DNA of 64,000 bases, taken from assembly GCA_026545765.1 (NCBI GenBank), contig CM048841.1:90039419-90103418 (forward strand), in the 5' to 3' direction. A model generated the notes under the pieces. It made no database searches. It was given only the letters and a program-made list of their open reading frames with translations, and was not told the DNA's origin. The number at the start of each line of letters is the position of its first letter. The stretch's first letter is position 1. A program made the translations under genes and the position numbers. This document shows positions 1 through 11,699 of the stretch, one piece after another. Origin of the DNA: Plantago major. Taxonomy: Eukaryota; Streptophyta; Magnoliopsida; Lamiales; Plantaginaceae.

Positions 1-2010
1 GGCACATGCTGCAATCCTTGCATTAGCCTATGCATATATTCCATCACTAAGACAAATAACAAGGGTGATAACGGATCTCCTTGTCGTAGTCCGCGTCGTG
101 CTCTGAGAATGCGAGTGGGTTTCCCATTGACCATATATCTATACGAAACAGTCGTAACACATACATAATCCAGCGAATGAATTGTTGAGGAAAACTCAAC
201 TCTTGCAAAATACCCTCTAGAGTTGTCCATTCCACTGTATCATATGTTTTTTGCATGTCCATCTGTAACATGCATCGTGGAGTACCACCCTTTCTGCTAT
301 ACTCGCGTAGTAATTCATATGCCAGAAGAATATGGTTATGTATCTGTTGCCCCGGTATAAACGCAGCTTGACTTTCATGAACCACTGTACCGATAACTTT
401 ACTCAACCGATTGGTGAGTATTTTGGATATGATCTTGTATAGTGTGGTGCAGCATGAAATTGGTCGAAAATCCTTTACCTTAGTCGCATCAGCAATCTTA
501 GGTATCAATGTAACGACACTGCAGTTTACCGCCATATACATCCGGTCATGCAGGAAGAATTCTTGTACAGCTCGTATTGCGTCCTCTCCGATAATGCTCC
601 AGGCTGATTTGAAAATTTTAGCGTTAAAACCATCTATGCCTGGTGATTTCAGGTCCCCAATATCCTTTAGAGATTCCATTATTTCCATTGTGGTTACAGG
701 CGTGATGAGGAAGTCAGCCTCTCTGTTCGATAACTGTTTACCTGCACGCAAAACCTGAATCTGGAACCCTGTAATCGACTAGCAGATATACCAACAAGCT
801 GTTTATAAAAATCAAGAATTTCATGCTCCAATTCGTGTTGTTTTGTGATGATTTGACCATCTATCCTCTCTAGCTTTGCAATCCCCATGTTTCTGTTTTT
901 CGCATTCACAGTTGCATGAAAGTATGCATTGTTCCCATCACCTAATCGAAGCCAGTCAATCTTCGATTTTTGTTGCATTAGATTTTCATCCACCGCATTC
1001 CAATGTAATAGATCCTGTGTATAATCTTTCACTCGACCTATTAACATGACATTCATCGTATCACGGAGCAGATCTGCCTGGGCTTCACTCAGTTGCGCCC
1101 TTGCTTCCTCAATCTTCTTTTTTATCCCTGAATAACGCTTTTGCATAATCCTGATGGTTGGTTGTAGTCGTTTTAATTTATTCCACACAATAACCATGAG
1201 TCCACCAGACATAGGTACAGACCAACTACTACGAACTTGATCAATGAAGGTGGGCGAATCCACTACAGTATTCATGAATCTGAATTGCTGCCGGAAATGT
1301 GGAGGTGGTTCCCATAATCGCAAGACTAACATAGCATGATCTGATATGCTTGGTTCCAGAATCTCCACCTGTACATGACTATATGCTTGGAACCAACACA
1401 TGTTACCAATAACTCTGTCAATCCTAGAATAGATAAGGTCCTGGATATGTTTATTATGCCAAGTAAAATGGTCCCCAATGTTGTCCAGTTCATTAAGTCC
1501 TATCGTATCCATCATGTGCACAAGGTCATAGTATTCAGATGGATGAACTAAGGTTCCACCAATTCTGTCCTGCGCCGTCAAAACATTATTAAAATCTCGT
1601 ATTAAAATCCATTTCCCTTGGACTTGCTGGTTAATGCGCACAACATCATTCCAGAGCAGTCGTCGATCCTCAAGCTGATTGAGAGCATAGATGGCTGTCA
1701 GCCAAGTGATAAGCATTCCATTCATGTCATAAATTCCACAATGTAAGAATTGTGAGCTTCTAGTAACGAGCTTAACATCTAATTGGTTAGGATCCCAGAG
1801 TAACCAGATCCTTCCATTCGGATGATGATCGTAATTATCTAAATAGCACCAGTTGTGCCCCAACTTCCTTCTAATATCCATACTTTTTTCTTTCTTTACT
1901 CGTGTTTCTATCAATATAGCCAAAGCAAACTTTAGACTAGAGAGACGGGAGTCGATCTCACGAAGTTTGGCTACATTATTACACCCCCTCACGTTCCATG
2001 AAATAATCAT
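1..2010 (-). pseudogene. LINE ORF2 (endonuclease and reverse transcriptase), broken and partial
   Basis: The endonuclease part starts at 2010 with MIISWNVRGCNN. It keeps the landmarks of the exonuclease-endonuclease-phosphatase fold: ISWNVRG, the ETR glutamate, an IRDFN block where GDFN is usual, SRIDR and SDH. The frame breaks near 760 and resumes as reverse transcriptase: SPGIDGFNAK, TLIPKIADATKVKDFRPIS and the QMDMQKTYDTVEW block. It breaks again near 165, where a neighbouring frame continues with RGLRQGDPLSPLLF. The FADD active-site block would lie past the window edge. Two frameshifts show this ORF is not functional. Confidence 0.9.
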
Positions 2011-2120
2011 GGAACCGGTTCAGGAGTCGAAAGAAGATCATCCGAAATCCTCAGTGACTCAAAACTGTTCTGACAATGTAAATTCCCATTCGCACCTCGA
2101 TCCGGGGGATCAGCCATAGG

Positions 2121-3361
2121 TTATTTCCCCTTGTTCCTAGCCCGTGTGGATTCCTCCACAATCTGCCAGTCATGCTGTTGTGTTGTTAAAGCCGTCTGAT
2201 CTACCTGATGCCCCAGAACCATAGTACTTGGACCAGCTTTGTCCAAAAGATCTCCTTTTCCCGTCCCTGTATTGACCAAACGATGGTCTGCTTGCACGCG
2301 CCATTGTTTTGGCTGCGTCTTCTGGGGAATCTTGCGACTTGAATTAGTACACACATGTCCAAGTTTTTTACATTTATCACAAAATAGGGGCTTCCATTCA
2401 TATTCAACAGGCTGTTTAAGCATCTTCTCTTTGATGTCCTTGATCTTAATAAAATCCCTCAGCTTCTTAGTAATATCAACCTCTACCAAAATTCTAGCAT
2501 AGGAAACTCGCAACTTACGTGTGGTACATTCATCAGTAAACAAAGGTTTTCCTAATGCACTTCCAATTTCCCCCAAACTTTTTGAACCCCATAGATGAAG
2601 AGGTAGTTGAGGTAATTTAATCCATATTGGCACAGCTCGCAACATATCATCCTTCAGTGAAAAGCCAGTTACCCATTCTCTTAAGAACATCGTCATATTG
2701 TAGATCATATAGGGTCCCTTACTCATCACAGCATCCCTATCAGCCAGAGTCCTGAATTTTAATATGAAGTAACCTTCATCATTGTAGAACATCTCTGGTA
2801 ACGCAACAAAGTTCCAAGATTTTGCATGTATTGCTTTACTGCAGTCATTGACAAATCTCCACCTCGCACACACATAATAAGAGATGTTTTCCAAAACTCA
2901 ATTTCGGATTCCACATCCTCTTCCTCAATCTCGACTTCGACTTCACCATCCACAATACACGGGGCAGAGAAATTGATTTCAATCCCGCGTGAGGGTTCCC
3001 GATTACCTCGAATAATATCAGTCCAGAGTTTAGGCGGAATCACCGGTGCATCCCTATTTTCAGGTTGCAAATTTGTTCTCTGCGCATCCTGCACATCGTT
3101 TGCAGCAATAGTAGCAAGCGGTGATATGTTATCGCTTCGATCGTGCTGCATAACCTGTGGTTCATCCGTATCAGAGGTGCTCTGGCAGATCTGCTACTCA
3201 ATTTGACCAATTTGACGCTCATCAATCCTGGTAGGGCTTTGTTCAATCGATCGGTACTCTTCTTGCCACAAAGATTGGGGCATGAAACCGCCGTCTTTGT
3301 TCCGTTGAGGTGGCGGCGAGGCCACCTTCTTGCATGGCCGGCCTCGCGTTGCCTTCTTCAT
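2121..3361 (-). pseudogene. LINE ORF1 (gag-like, DUF4283 plus zinc knuckle), broken
   Basis: Reading leftward from an ATG at 3361, the frame starts with a short basic stretch (MKKATRGRPCKK). It meets an in-frame TAG at 3194-3196, then continues through an acidic stretch to the conserved block LWTDIIRGNR. Near 2828 the frame shifts by one base; the DUF4283-like part follows (WNFVALPEMFYNDEGYF, then VPIWIKLPQLPLHLWG) and a degenerate zinc knuckle, CDKCKKLGHVC, whose last cysteine spacing is shorter than the usual CX2CX4HX4C. The frame ends at 2121 with a basic tail. ORF1 proteins of L1 elements bind the element RNA. The stop and the frameshift make this a pseudogene. Confidence 0.88.
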
Positions 3362-3852
3362 ACCTGGATAGACGCTGGCGGCTAACTATTCATAGTTAGA
3401 TAAACCAAAATGTGATTTTTAAGTTGACTAGATCAGGAGCTTGTTAATGTCTCCGATTTGGAGCTCGATTTAAAATATTTGGGGACGGGAAAATTTAGAC
3501 GGTGGGTGATTGTGCATAAGGTGCGTGAAGGTGGTGGAAGATGGTGGGTACTAAGTTTGAATATGTAAATATTTGGGGGGTTGCTTGTGAGAGTTAGAAA
3601 CTTTTGGGGTTTATTTTACAATATTAACAATTGATGAATTATATAATTATAAAGAAAATATAAAATAGGTGAAAATTGACTTTTGACTTATTTGTAACTA
3701 TAATCCCTTTTTTCCATCTGAAAGAAAATGGGTGTGTGTATTTGTTTGAATATAGGGGACTAAAGTGACAAGGAGTCATATTAAGAGGTGGTATATGTAA
3801 TTTTCCCTTTTTATTTTCCTTACAATAAAATCTTCTTTTAGTATACAAAGTC
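3362..3852. other. LINE 5' flank, no gene seen
   Basis: This stretch covers the LINE 5' UTR and flanking AT-rich DNA. No ORF with recognisable homology, RNA gene or clear repeat boundary was seen. Confidence 0.5.
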
Positions 3853-4053
3853 ATGAGAGACGGTCTCTAAATAAATTATCTGGATACAGAATTATGTTGT
3901 TAATAAAAAAATCATTCAAAAGTTTATATCGTTATCGAAATGGGTTCTTTTGTAATATGAAAAAAAAAACCAATGTTGATAACATAGACGTTTTGATTAA
4001 TAACATCGATGATTTTCTTGATAATATAGGTCTGTCTTATATCGTCTCTCAAA
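3853..4053. repeat. MITE-like repeat with GAGACGGTCTC-type ends (copy 1)
   Basis: The left end reads GAGAGACGGTCTCTAAATAA and the right end CGTCTCTCAAAAGA, so the ends are inverted relative to each other. The body shares phrases such as AACATAGACGTTTTGATTAA with two other places in the window: 5407-5530 (right half only) and 24001-24213. A short non-coding repeat in three dispersed places suggests a MITE family. No target duplication was confirmed. Confidence 0.55.
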
Positions 4054-4780
4054 AGATTTACTCCTTTTTGTAAGGCACATAGTATTTCTTTTAGTGGTTT
4101 TGGTAATCGGGTAGTCGTTATTCTGTTGCACGCAGCTAAATCTTATGTGCTCGCGTAATAGCATGCAAACCTTATTTGATTCATATTAGTCATTGATCTA
4201 TGTATTTGGTAGAGTATAGTGAAATTCGGACCATTCCATACTGATGCACCGGGCCAGCATATAGCCTCATATTACGAATCTGACTTTTATCTCATGTACT
4301 CCTCATTACGTATTTGATTACGTATTTGAATCCATGATATACAGATTGTAGTACCTACTAAACATGATTTACTATAAGTTTATATTATATCAATATGCGT
4401 GTATATATCCACCATGAAAGGTTGGATGGAGTTATGCTAGTAAACGCCTCATCAAACAACACAATTTGATGATTTCCTATTAAAAAATAACATGATACTA
4501 CAAACTACTTCACTCATCGGTCAGACTAACTCCAACAAACCGATTCGATTGCTGAATGACGCCAGTATGTTGGAAAATGACGTCTGCTCGATTTTATTTT
4601 TTTATTGCCTTTTATTTTAAATTTTCTTTTCTTTTACCCCTTCCTAATTTTGGCCTTTTGTTTTGATTTCTTTCCTTTTACTCCTTTTCAATTTTGCATT
4701 TTGTTTTTGTTTTGATCTTCTTCCTTCTTTTAATTTTCGTTTTCTTTCTCCTTTAGTGAAGACTGTGGAGTAATTGATTT
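4054..4780. other. AT-rich intergenic DNA, no gene seen
   Basis: No coding sequence or RNA gene is recognisable. The part from about 4.57 kb, pyrimidine-rich on the + strand, may belong to the upstream part of the LTR described next. Confidence 0.4.
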
Positions 4781-5406
4781 GTACTGTTGGGATACTGTAT
4801 TGTATAAATGACTTATAGTATTGAAACTGTTGTTATCGCTTGAAGATTTGTAACTGTTGTAATTACTTTGTATCTTGGATTTAGACCTCTTATGTACCAT
4901 TCAAGTATATATATTGAGATTAAAGGTAGATTTCGTCTTGGAGTGAGCCCATCTCACGATATAAACGGCCGGTCACGCCAAACTATTTTAGTTTTGGGGC
5001 GTGACAAAAGTGCTATCAGAGCCTAGGTTAAAATCTTTGAGGAGTCTAGGTTAGTCTTTTCGAGGTGCTTAGGTTAATCTTTTCGAGGTGCTTAGTTGAG
5101 TATCTTTAAGGTGCTTAGGTTAGAATCTTGTGGAATTAAGGTTAGTCACTTTGAGGTGTTTAGCTTAGTCTCTTTGAGGTGCTTAGGTTAGTCTTTTTGA
5201 GGATTCAGTTTGTACTTTGAGGATTTGTACTATTTTCGAGGTTTCTAGATGTCGTATCTTGTATTAAGGATTTTAGTTGTTCTGATTGTACCACAATTGA
5301 GTTATTTGTATGTATTTTGAGGTTTAAAGTAGGCTTCGTGTTGGTGTGAGCCCATCTCACGATAGACAACCGGTCGCACCAAAGTATTTGGTTTTGGGAC
5401 ATGACA
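4781..5406 (+). mobile_element. Ty3/Gypsy-like LTR debris with primer-binding site and tandem repeat
   Basis: Two similar LTR 3' ends are present. One ends near 5006 and the other near 5406; both carry GAGCCCATCTCACGATA followed by a CCGGTC block and end in TGACA. The first is followed by TGCTATCAGAGCC (5011-5023), close to the usual methionine-tRNA primer-binding site TGGTATCAGAGC. Only about 200 bp of non-coding tandem repeat lies between the two ends, with no gag or pol. This looks like a small non-autonomous or deleted element. The 5' boundary of the first LTR was not located. Confidence 0.55.
5024..5215 (+). repeat. Degenerate short tandem repeat (about 30 bp unit)
   Basis: The phrase TTGAGGTGCTTAGGTTAGTC and close variants recur about six times between the two LTR-like ends, at spacings near 30 bp. 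It is non-coding. Confidence 0.6.
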
Positions 5407-5530
5407 TTTTTCATATTACAATAAGACTTATTTCGTTAACAACATAGATGTTTTGATTAATAATATAAATGGTTTTATTGATAACATAGACCGTCTCTGG
5501 ATAAGTTATCTAGAAACCGTATCTCAAGAG
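5407..5530. repeat. MITE-like repeat (copy 2, right half)
   Basis: This matches the right half of the repeat at 3853-4053: AACATAGATGTTTTGATTAA, then a variant of the GATTTTATTGA block, GACCGTCTC, and CTCAAGAGA at the end. It directly abuts the LTR end at 5406. Confidence 0.45.
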
Positions 5531-5639
5531 ACTTTGTGTTCTTAAATAAAACCAGTTCATTTCTTTCTTCTTTCTTGACCTCGGACTTATATGTAATGTT
5601 AAAATCACAAATGATTATAAAAATAGATGTTTACTAGAG

Positions 5640-6245
5640 GTATCATTTGTTATGCACTATAAAGTGGCATACACTTCGAAGAAGCTATAACCACATGCAT
5701 TGACTACGATATTATATTACTAAGAGAGCCTCTCCAGACTGAAGTAACAGAAGACCCACGAAACGAGGTGCGCTTATCTACGCTCTGCGTGGAAGACGAC
5801 TTGAGGACCAGTTCGGGCAATTTTGAAGTGTCGTTCAAGGGCCTTTCCCCATAGCTCGAGGGTGTCTCCTCGGATGGGGGATATCTCCTTTGCATGTTAT
5901 TATATTTACCTTTTCAATAAAAAGTCATACCTAGCCTTCAAGGCTCAGCGGTCACTCGAGGTAAACCTCATGGCGACCCTCCACGTCACCTTACGAGTCC
6001 ACCGATAAGATTACTTTTACAGTTATATTACTTGATCTTGTCCCCTCATGTCTCCTATAAAAATCCAATCGGTTCATTTATGCGGTACACATTTATTATT
6101 ATACTTATACTGCTCCGAACCTTTCCCCGAACACTTAATTATTGTTCATTACTTACTCTATTTGTCGAAGGAAAACCGGTACAAGGGTTTAATATTTTCC
6201 CCTCTTCTTACTCACAGGTACCCTTGATTATGCTCCATAGAGGTC
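5640..6245 (+). mobile_element. Possible solo LTR fragment
   Basis: The stretch is less AT-rich than its surroundings. It holds a promoter-like TATA (CCTATAAAAATCC near 6055) and a downstream block (ACTGCTCCGAACC, then CGAAGGAAAACCGGTAC) whose style resembles LTRs of Tat/Athila-type Gypsy elements. No coding domain and no paired LTR were found. The assignment rests on general resemblance. Confidence 0.3.
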
Positions 6246-6537
6246 TTTTAGACTAGGGTAAATTTTAGCATAATTAAAATGTAATACATTCTCTGGGAAT
6301 TTTTTGTTGGAACATAAACTGAATAATAAGTCTTGAAGTAGTCATTACCATCTAAACTTCTCCAAACTTATGTTGATACAAATCCTTTCCCTAGTTCTCG
6401 AGTCTAGAGAATATATGCACTAATTGGTGGATTCTTTACGTATATGTCGGCATTTGACCATGTAATCAAACATCAAGTAAAGATGAGCACATTAATCAAC
6501 AACTAAAAATTGACTCTACTTGTAGATAAGTGACAAA

Positions 6538-6548
6538 ACTATAAATAC
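6538..6548 (+). promoter_or_regulatory. TATA box for the small membrane-protein ORF
   Basis: CTATAAATACG lies about 190 bp upstream of the ATG at 6736 and fits a plant TATA box, with transcription expected to start near 6570. Confidence 0.45.
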
Positions 6549-6735
6549 GTGTACGAATGTTCCTATTAGTAAGGTAAGAAGAGACTTATCAACTTAAGTC
6601 TTGCTACAAATCACAATCATCATCATCATTAATTCATCACTATACACACTACACCAAAAAATCTTCAATGTAATAATTCTTCCATCAAATGATCAACACT
6701 TTCAAGAAGGATTTGATCTTAGTCATTACATAGTT

Positions 6736-6981
6736 ATGTGCCTAGGGCTGAGGTGGTATTGGTCAGCAATCAGGTGGCCTGGATTTGATCTTTCAACAGT
6801 TTCATCCATTTTCCGGTGGCCGGAACTCGACTTCTCCTACTTCAACGTAGAGTGGACACCCCGAAGATGGCTCGAGATATCGGTCGACGAGGTGTTGTGG
6901 ACTCTAGTTGGTATTGTTGAGTCTTTAGCTTTGGTTACTATGCTTTGCTATTTCTTCTTGTTCTGTGGCTGTACTTTATGA
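6736..6981 (+). CDS. Small tryptophan-rich putative membrane protein
   Basis: I chose the ATG at 6736, giving 81 residues, because the upstream part of the frame (from 6601) is low-complexity and looks like 5' UTR. The protein has several W-P/D-F-S units (IRWPGFDLS, FRWPELDFSYFNVEW) followed by a C-terminal hydrophobic segment of about 25 residues ending in CYFFLFCGCTL. It reads like a conserved family of short plant proteins with a C-terminal membrane anchor, but I cannot name a function. A TATA box at 6538 and a single-exon layout support a real gene. The short length keeps confidence moderate. Confidence 0.5.
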   Translation: MCLGLRWYWSAIRWPGFDLSTVSSIFRWPELDFSYFNVEWTPRRWLEISVDEVLWTLVGIVESLALVTMLCYFFLFCGCTL

Positions 6982-7662
6982 TCAATCAATCCATCATTTT
7001 GCACTTACTTTCAGTTACCAGCTTGTTAATTTCCTGGTTCATTAATTTTTTTGGTTTCTTCTCATTTTACTTGTGTTTTGTTTAGCACTAAGAGCAGCTT
7101 TAGAAGTGTATATGAATTGGCTTTTCTTTTGCATATGATATGGTATATAGAATTTCACAATTCAGACACAAGTTTAGGTTCATTTTCTTGCTTGTTCATA
7201 TAGTAAGTTTCTGGACTGTAATTTTTTCACATTATGTAAAGAATCTGTAATTTTTCACTTATCTACTTACTATATTGACATAGTCTGTAAGCAGGGAAAT
7301 TGTGGTGACAATAACATCCAATATCCAATTAGTTTTAGACCACTTGTTCCTTAATGGAGAAACTTTGTCCTATGTCATCCAAAATTTTGTAAATAAGTGG
7401 CTCCAGTGGAACATATTTTCACATATGGATGAGGGTGAAATGGCAACCTGCTTCTTGTCTTTTAGCTTTTCTTTCTTTTCTCAACATGTAGAGACAAAAA
7501 CATATGTATAGTTGTATGTTTTTATTTCAAGAAGCTGCTGTTGCAAATACAAACATCAATTTATCTCAATTTTATCTGTAAATACTACATGGTCAAGAAA
7601 GAAGTAATCTGGGACATAAAATGTCAACCTGAGTTATAAAATACTGTACTGCACAATCTATG
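6982..7662. other. Intergenic region between convergent genes
   Basis: AT-rich 3' flanks of the small ORF on the left and of the poly(A) polymerase gene on the right. No further gene seen. Confidence 0.5.
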
Positions 7663-10600
7663 CTATTCCTTTATGTCTTCCTCTTCATTTTCATCATTAG
7701 CTGCTGCAATGTTGGAATCTGGGTATTCCTCATTTTCATCACTAGCTGTTGCCATGTATCCAACAACATAGTTAGGTGCATGGTGGGAGTACAAGGGTAT
7801 CTGTTGCTGGTTCCTACCCACAGTTCCCAAGCAGGCCTTGATGGTCTTGCTTTTATTGCCCGTCATTTTGGGTAACTCGGATGCTTTCACCACTGATAAT
7901 TCCATATTCCCGATAGGGCCTTCGTATCCAGTGGAAATATTCATCATGAAATCTGCTGTCATGTTACTTAAATTCATGTTATGGTTTTTACCGACTTGCA
8001 GTCCCCAATAAAAGACCATGTTCGGATCTGCTGAATCAATGTCGATATATTCTGTAGGATTGGGATCACAAAAACCATGCGACTCTTCCAACTGTAAAAC
8101 GAAAAGGTCATGAAAGGAAGAAAGAGCCTGAGAATGTTGACAAAATATGGATAAGCAAAACGCCTGATTTTTTGTCACTTGACCTCATGGTACAGGCAGA
8201 GCCGCAGAAGAGAGTAGACAGAAATTTAAAGGGTTGGGCGTTTACCTTGACGACAAGAAAGTGGATTCGAGATTTAACCCAACCAACCCAGTCTTGTAAG
8301 TCGCCTAGGTTGGATGATGAAAGGCGTACTTTGAGAAAGCGTACATAATTTTTTGCATATGCAAATGGCTCAAACAAACTACTCCAGTTAAAACTCGAAT
8401 GAAGGACATCCTGCATTACGACAGGAAAAGAAATTCATTTAATTGTGCAGGTCACATTTTCTGGGTGGCCAGATATGATTGTTCAAGCAGAAGGTTCTAA
8501 TCAGACATACAGAGGAGTGGATTTAAAGCTGCTTAACCTGCAACGAGCTAATGACTCGTTACTCCGGCTGCTCACCAGCGATGGAATAAAAGAAAATTTT
8601 GAAAATTCATACTTTGACCTGGTCTATAGACATACTAAAGATGTTGCTAAAAAAAATGGACATACTAAATACCATGTTGTCAATATACATCCATGTGTGT
8701 TGATAGCATGAATATGCTAATGACAACTTCACAAAAAATTTGAATGAAGTTCAGCTAGAACGTGTTATACACTTGGTCCTGTGGTCTACGTTATAATTAC
8801 TGAAAGAAAAATACGTGCACATTTTGGAGAAAATAGGGGCAGGAACAATTTAAATGTCAATGTATTTGTTCGATCAAATTTGAAACCATACTCATACCTT
8901 TGTCGTGGCATGTCCACGTAGGAACTCTGCTCTGATTCTGTAGAATGTACTCCTTGTTATGTTGGAATGACAATATTTATTTGGGCTACAAGGCAATTGG
9001 ATAGGCATTAAAGAACGTTCAAATGGGGAGTCGTTCGGTGGCAATAGACCATCCTCCAAACTTACAGGCGTTGGCCAAGGCCAGAAGGCAAATGTCTGAA
9101 AGAAAACTGGAAGCAGAGCACACAAAGGGGCCATAGGATGCCTTTGGCAAATTAGTGCTGTAAGGACTGCCAAGTGTACACCGCCGAAAAATCCATGTGA
9201 CTGCAATGTAGCATTTGATAAAACATAAAAGTGAATTAGTAACATAATGGATTAGAAAAGGAACTAGAAAGGTTAGAAGAATTGCAGAAGAAGAGGGCAA
9301 ACCCGCAAAGTTAGACGGAAATGATTGTCCTTACATTGCTGTATATGCCTCGTCTTTTTGCCCAATGTTTGACACACCGCAAGGTCGACTGGTATACCTA
9401 GATAAAATTAAGTCAATAAGCATATGGCATTCAGTAAACTAGAGCACATGACAATACTTGAATAATTTGGCACAGTTAAAGAGTACTAGAAACATTATGA
9501 ATAATTTATATCCGTACAGTACACAACTATATGTCAATAACATGGACTTATACAATAAACGGTGATTTAGAAATTTACAAACACTCTTAGATTAACTGGG
9601 CTAGTGATTTCCTCTACGGGAATTCTGATTTTATTCTCAAATCATGCGAAACTATATATTCAACATTTATAGCCAATTTAAAAACAGGAGAACAAATCAA
9701 TGCACTGCCTATGTTACCGGAATTCTACAATTTCCCTTACATACCATGTTGGCACTCAACACTCGACATGGAATTTGAGTAGATTGTTCTATATAATCTC
9801 GTGAAACGACTTAAATGTATTTAATAATATAAATTTCATGACTGATGAGCTAAATAGCAAGCTGACACATTGTTTCTAATAAATTTCCACCAGCTCTCAA
9901 TGCTGGGAAATGGCAAATTCATGTTGAGTTGGGTATAAAGAAGGCAAATATTTACCTCAAGGTTTGGTATGTGCTCAAGGATGTATTTATTGGCAAGAAC
10001 ACCAGAAAAACTTCTCCAACTTGTCTCATCCACATTTTCAAAAATGACAGGGTCGTCTAGATTTACATTCTACAGGTACAGTCAGAGGGTAAGCCATCTT
10101 AGAAAGGAAAATGTCCAGCGGGAGTAATGAAAAATAAGCTTCTAATAATCAAAACAAGTTATATGTAAAATGGCATGCGTGCATTATCTTAATAACATTT
10201 CCATTTCAAAGCATGTATTCATTGTTGTTTATTATAAAGGGTTGTAGACGAAAACCAAATCGACATTCAGAAGATGCTGAGGAAAACAAATAAATATTCA
10301 GTCACTTACCTCACAGACAGAAACTGTGTTAAGCTTGGCATATGGAAGATCAATCGAGAGATTGTCGAATTTGAGTCGAATTATGGGAACTTTGGCAGTT
10401 TTGAAGCATCGGAGATCTGAAACTTCAGGTTGACTGGCAAGCATGTTGCGTAAAACGATAAAGAAATCCTCCTACAAGTTTTGGACGGAAAAAAAATAAA
10501 AGATGTTGCACTGTTTACTATTACTCACAGAAAGAAACCAACAAGAGAACCGAAAGACCTACTCTCACAGTAGCAAAGCAAGGTCCAACACACACAGCGT

Positions 10601-11687
10601 CAATATCAGACTCCGAACTATGCACCTGCTAACCAAATGATGTTATGGTACTGAATTACAGCAGGAAAAGAGTACGATATTTTGTTTCAACCACCGTAAC
10701 ACAAAGTAAAAACATATAATCATATACTGCATGATTTTCCAATAGCAGTAGATCAATATACTTGAATCACTGGGATGTTACTTACACCAAGGCCATATGA
10801 CCCATAAGTCAAAATTGTTGCAGAAGCAGCCTTAGTATAATCTGTTGGAAGTCGACGCTGATAAGCAACCCTCTGTGCCCACTTCATCACAGTCTGCATA
10901 ACAAAAAAGAGCAAACTTATCAATGATTTGATGAGGATCGTGTGATATGATCTGCTCCGGGTATAAAACAGGCTACACACTAATGCTTCTCCAAATTAAT
11001 GCAAAAGGCATCACACTTAACTGCAACAGCACAAAATGCACACAGTTTTAAGTAAAGAAGCATATAAGTAATTGAAAACATAACTTCATTTTCATGATTA
11101 TAGGTCACAACTCACACTAAACTAAATATGTATGATACGACGATTCATATTCTTAAGGATAAACAATATATGTGTCCAAGCATCCAAGGCCAAGCTAAGC
11201 TCACAGATACAATTACATAAACGTCATAGTTGCCACTACACAGTGAAATCATATCTGCGAATGAGTGCAAAAAGGCAGTAAACTTAGCAGCATTAGCACA
11301 AAATGATCACAGCTTCATACGAAGAAGCATACAGATAACTTCTTTGTATGGAGCTGTGATCATTTTGTGCTAATGCGGCTAAGTTTACTGCCTTTTTGCG
11401 CTTATTCGGAGATATTTAATAAGTTATACAAAGAATAACTAGAAATTACAGTGCATTCTTTCATGATATAATTCACTTAGTTAAACACTAAATCAAATCT
11501 GCTAATATGGAGTACAATGCACACAATAGCAAACAAAGACGCGTAAAAATGATTAAAAGAGTAATTTTTTCCCCTCAAGAAATGTGTTAGAACATGGAGA
11601 AAAAAACACCTCTTTGAGCTTGTGAATAGCATTGCTCCTCTTGGTTTCCTCCTCGACAGATGGGACCAAGCCCTCATCCTCCATAAA
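7663..11687 (-). CDS. PAPS3: Nuclear poly(A) polymerase, short PAPS3-like form, 5' exon not found
   Basis: Nine minus-strand exons join in phase 0 with GT-AG introns: 11687-11610, 10893-10786, 10625-10569, 10471-10310, 10069-9956, 9397-9335, 9200-8898, 8410-8246, 8091-7663. Poly(A) polymerases add the adenosine tail to cleaved pre-mRNA. Counting from the in-exon ATG at 11684 (491 aa), the nucleotidyltransferase core has the GS motif LTYGSYGLG (about 53-61), DID (68-70) as two catalytic aspartates, and the third at SIDLPYAKL (121). WAKRRGIYSN (exon 6) and GGVH (exon 7) belong to the central domain; the RNA-binding domain follows, with a short acidic tail. There is no long C-terminal extension, as in Arabidopsis PAPS3. 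The first exon opens with an acceptor before FMEDEGLV, so an upstream exon ending near ...ELEK is expected; I do not find it within about 1 kb. The symbol is inferred from length and synteny. Confidence 0.87.
11253..11413. repeat. Long fold-back inverted repeat in a poly(A) polymerase intron
   Basis: The left arm (about 11253-11331) and right arm (about 11338-11413) are reverse complements over about 75 bases with few mismatches. Both contain AAAAAGGCAGTAAACTTAGC and GCACAAAATGATCACAGCT in opposite orientation, and the loop is only a few bases. A third, diverged copy of the arm lies at about 10990-11065 in the same intron. The transcript could fold into a nearly perfect hairpin. Confidence 0.8.
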
Positions 11688-11699
11688 CTGCAATATGGT

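Larger units (their letters stand above)
1..3361 (-). mobile_element. L1-type LINE retrotransposon, decayed, cut by window start
   Basis: A non-LTR retrotransposon lies on the minus strand. Its 5' end is near 3.4 kb and it runs off the left edge of the window. It has the order expected for plant L1 elements: an ORF1 nucleic-acid-binding protein with a DUF4283-like domain and a zinc knuckle, then an ORF2 with an apurinic endonuclease domain followed by reverse transcriptase. Both ORFs carry stops or frameshifts, so this copy is dead. A related copy with the same domain order sits at 54.5-59.2 kb; shared ORF1 and ORF2 blocks make them one family, clearly diverged. The 3' end and tail lie outside the window, so target-site duplications cannot be checked. 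Confidence 0.93.

Noticed and set aside
411..758. Plus-strand frame of 115 codons
   Set aside because: It is the antisense of the LINE reverse transcriptase and has no family features.
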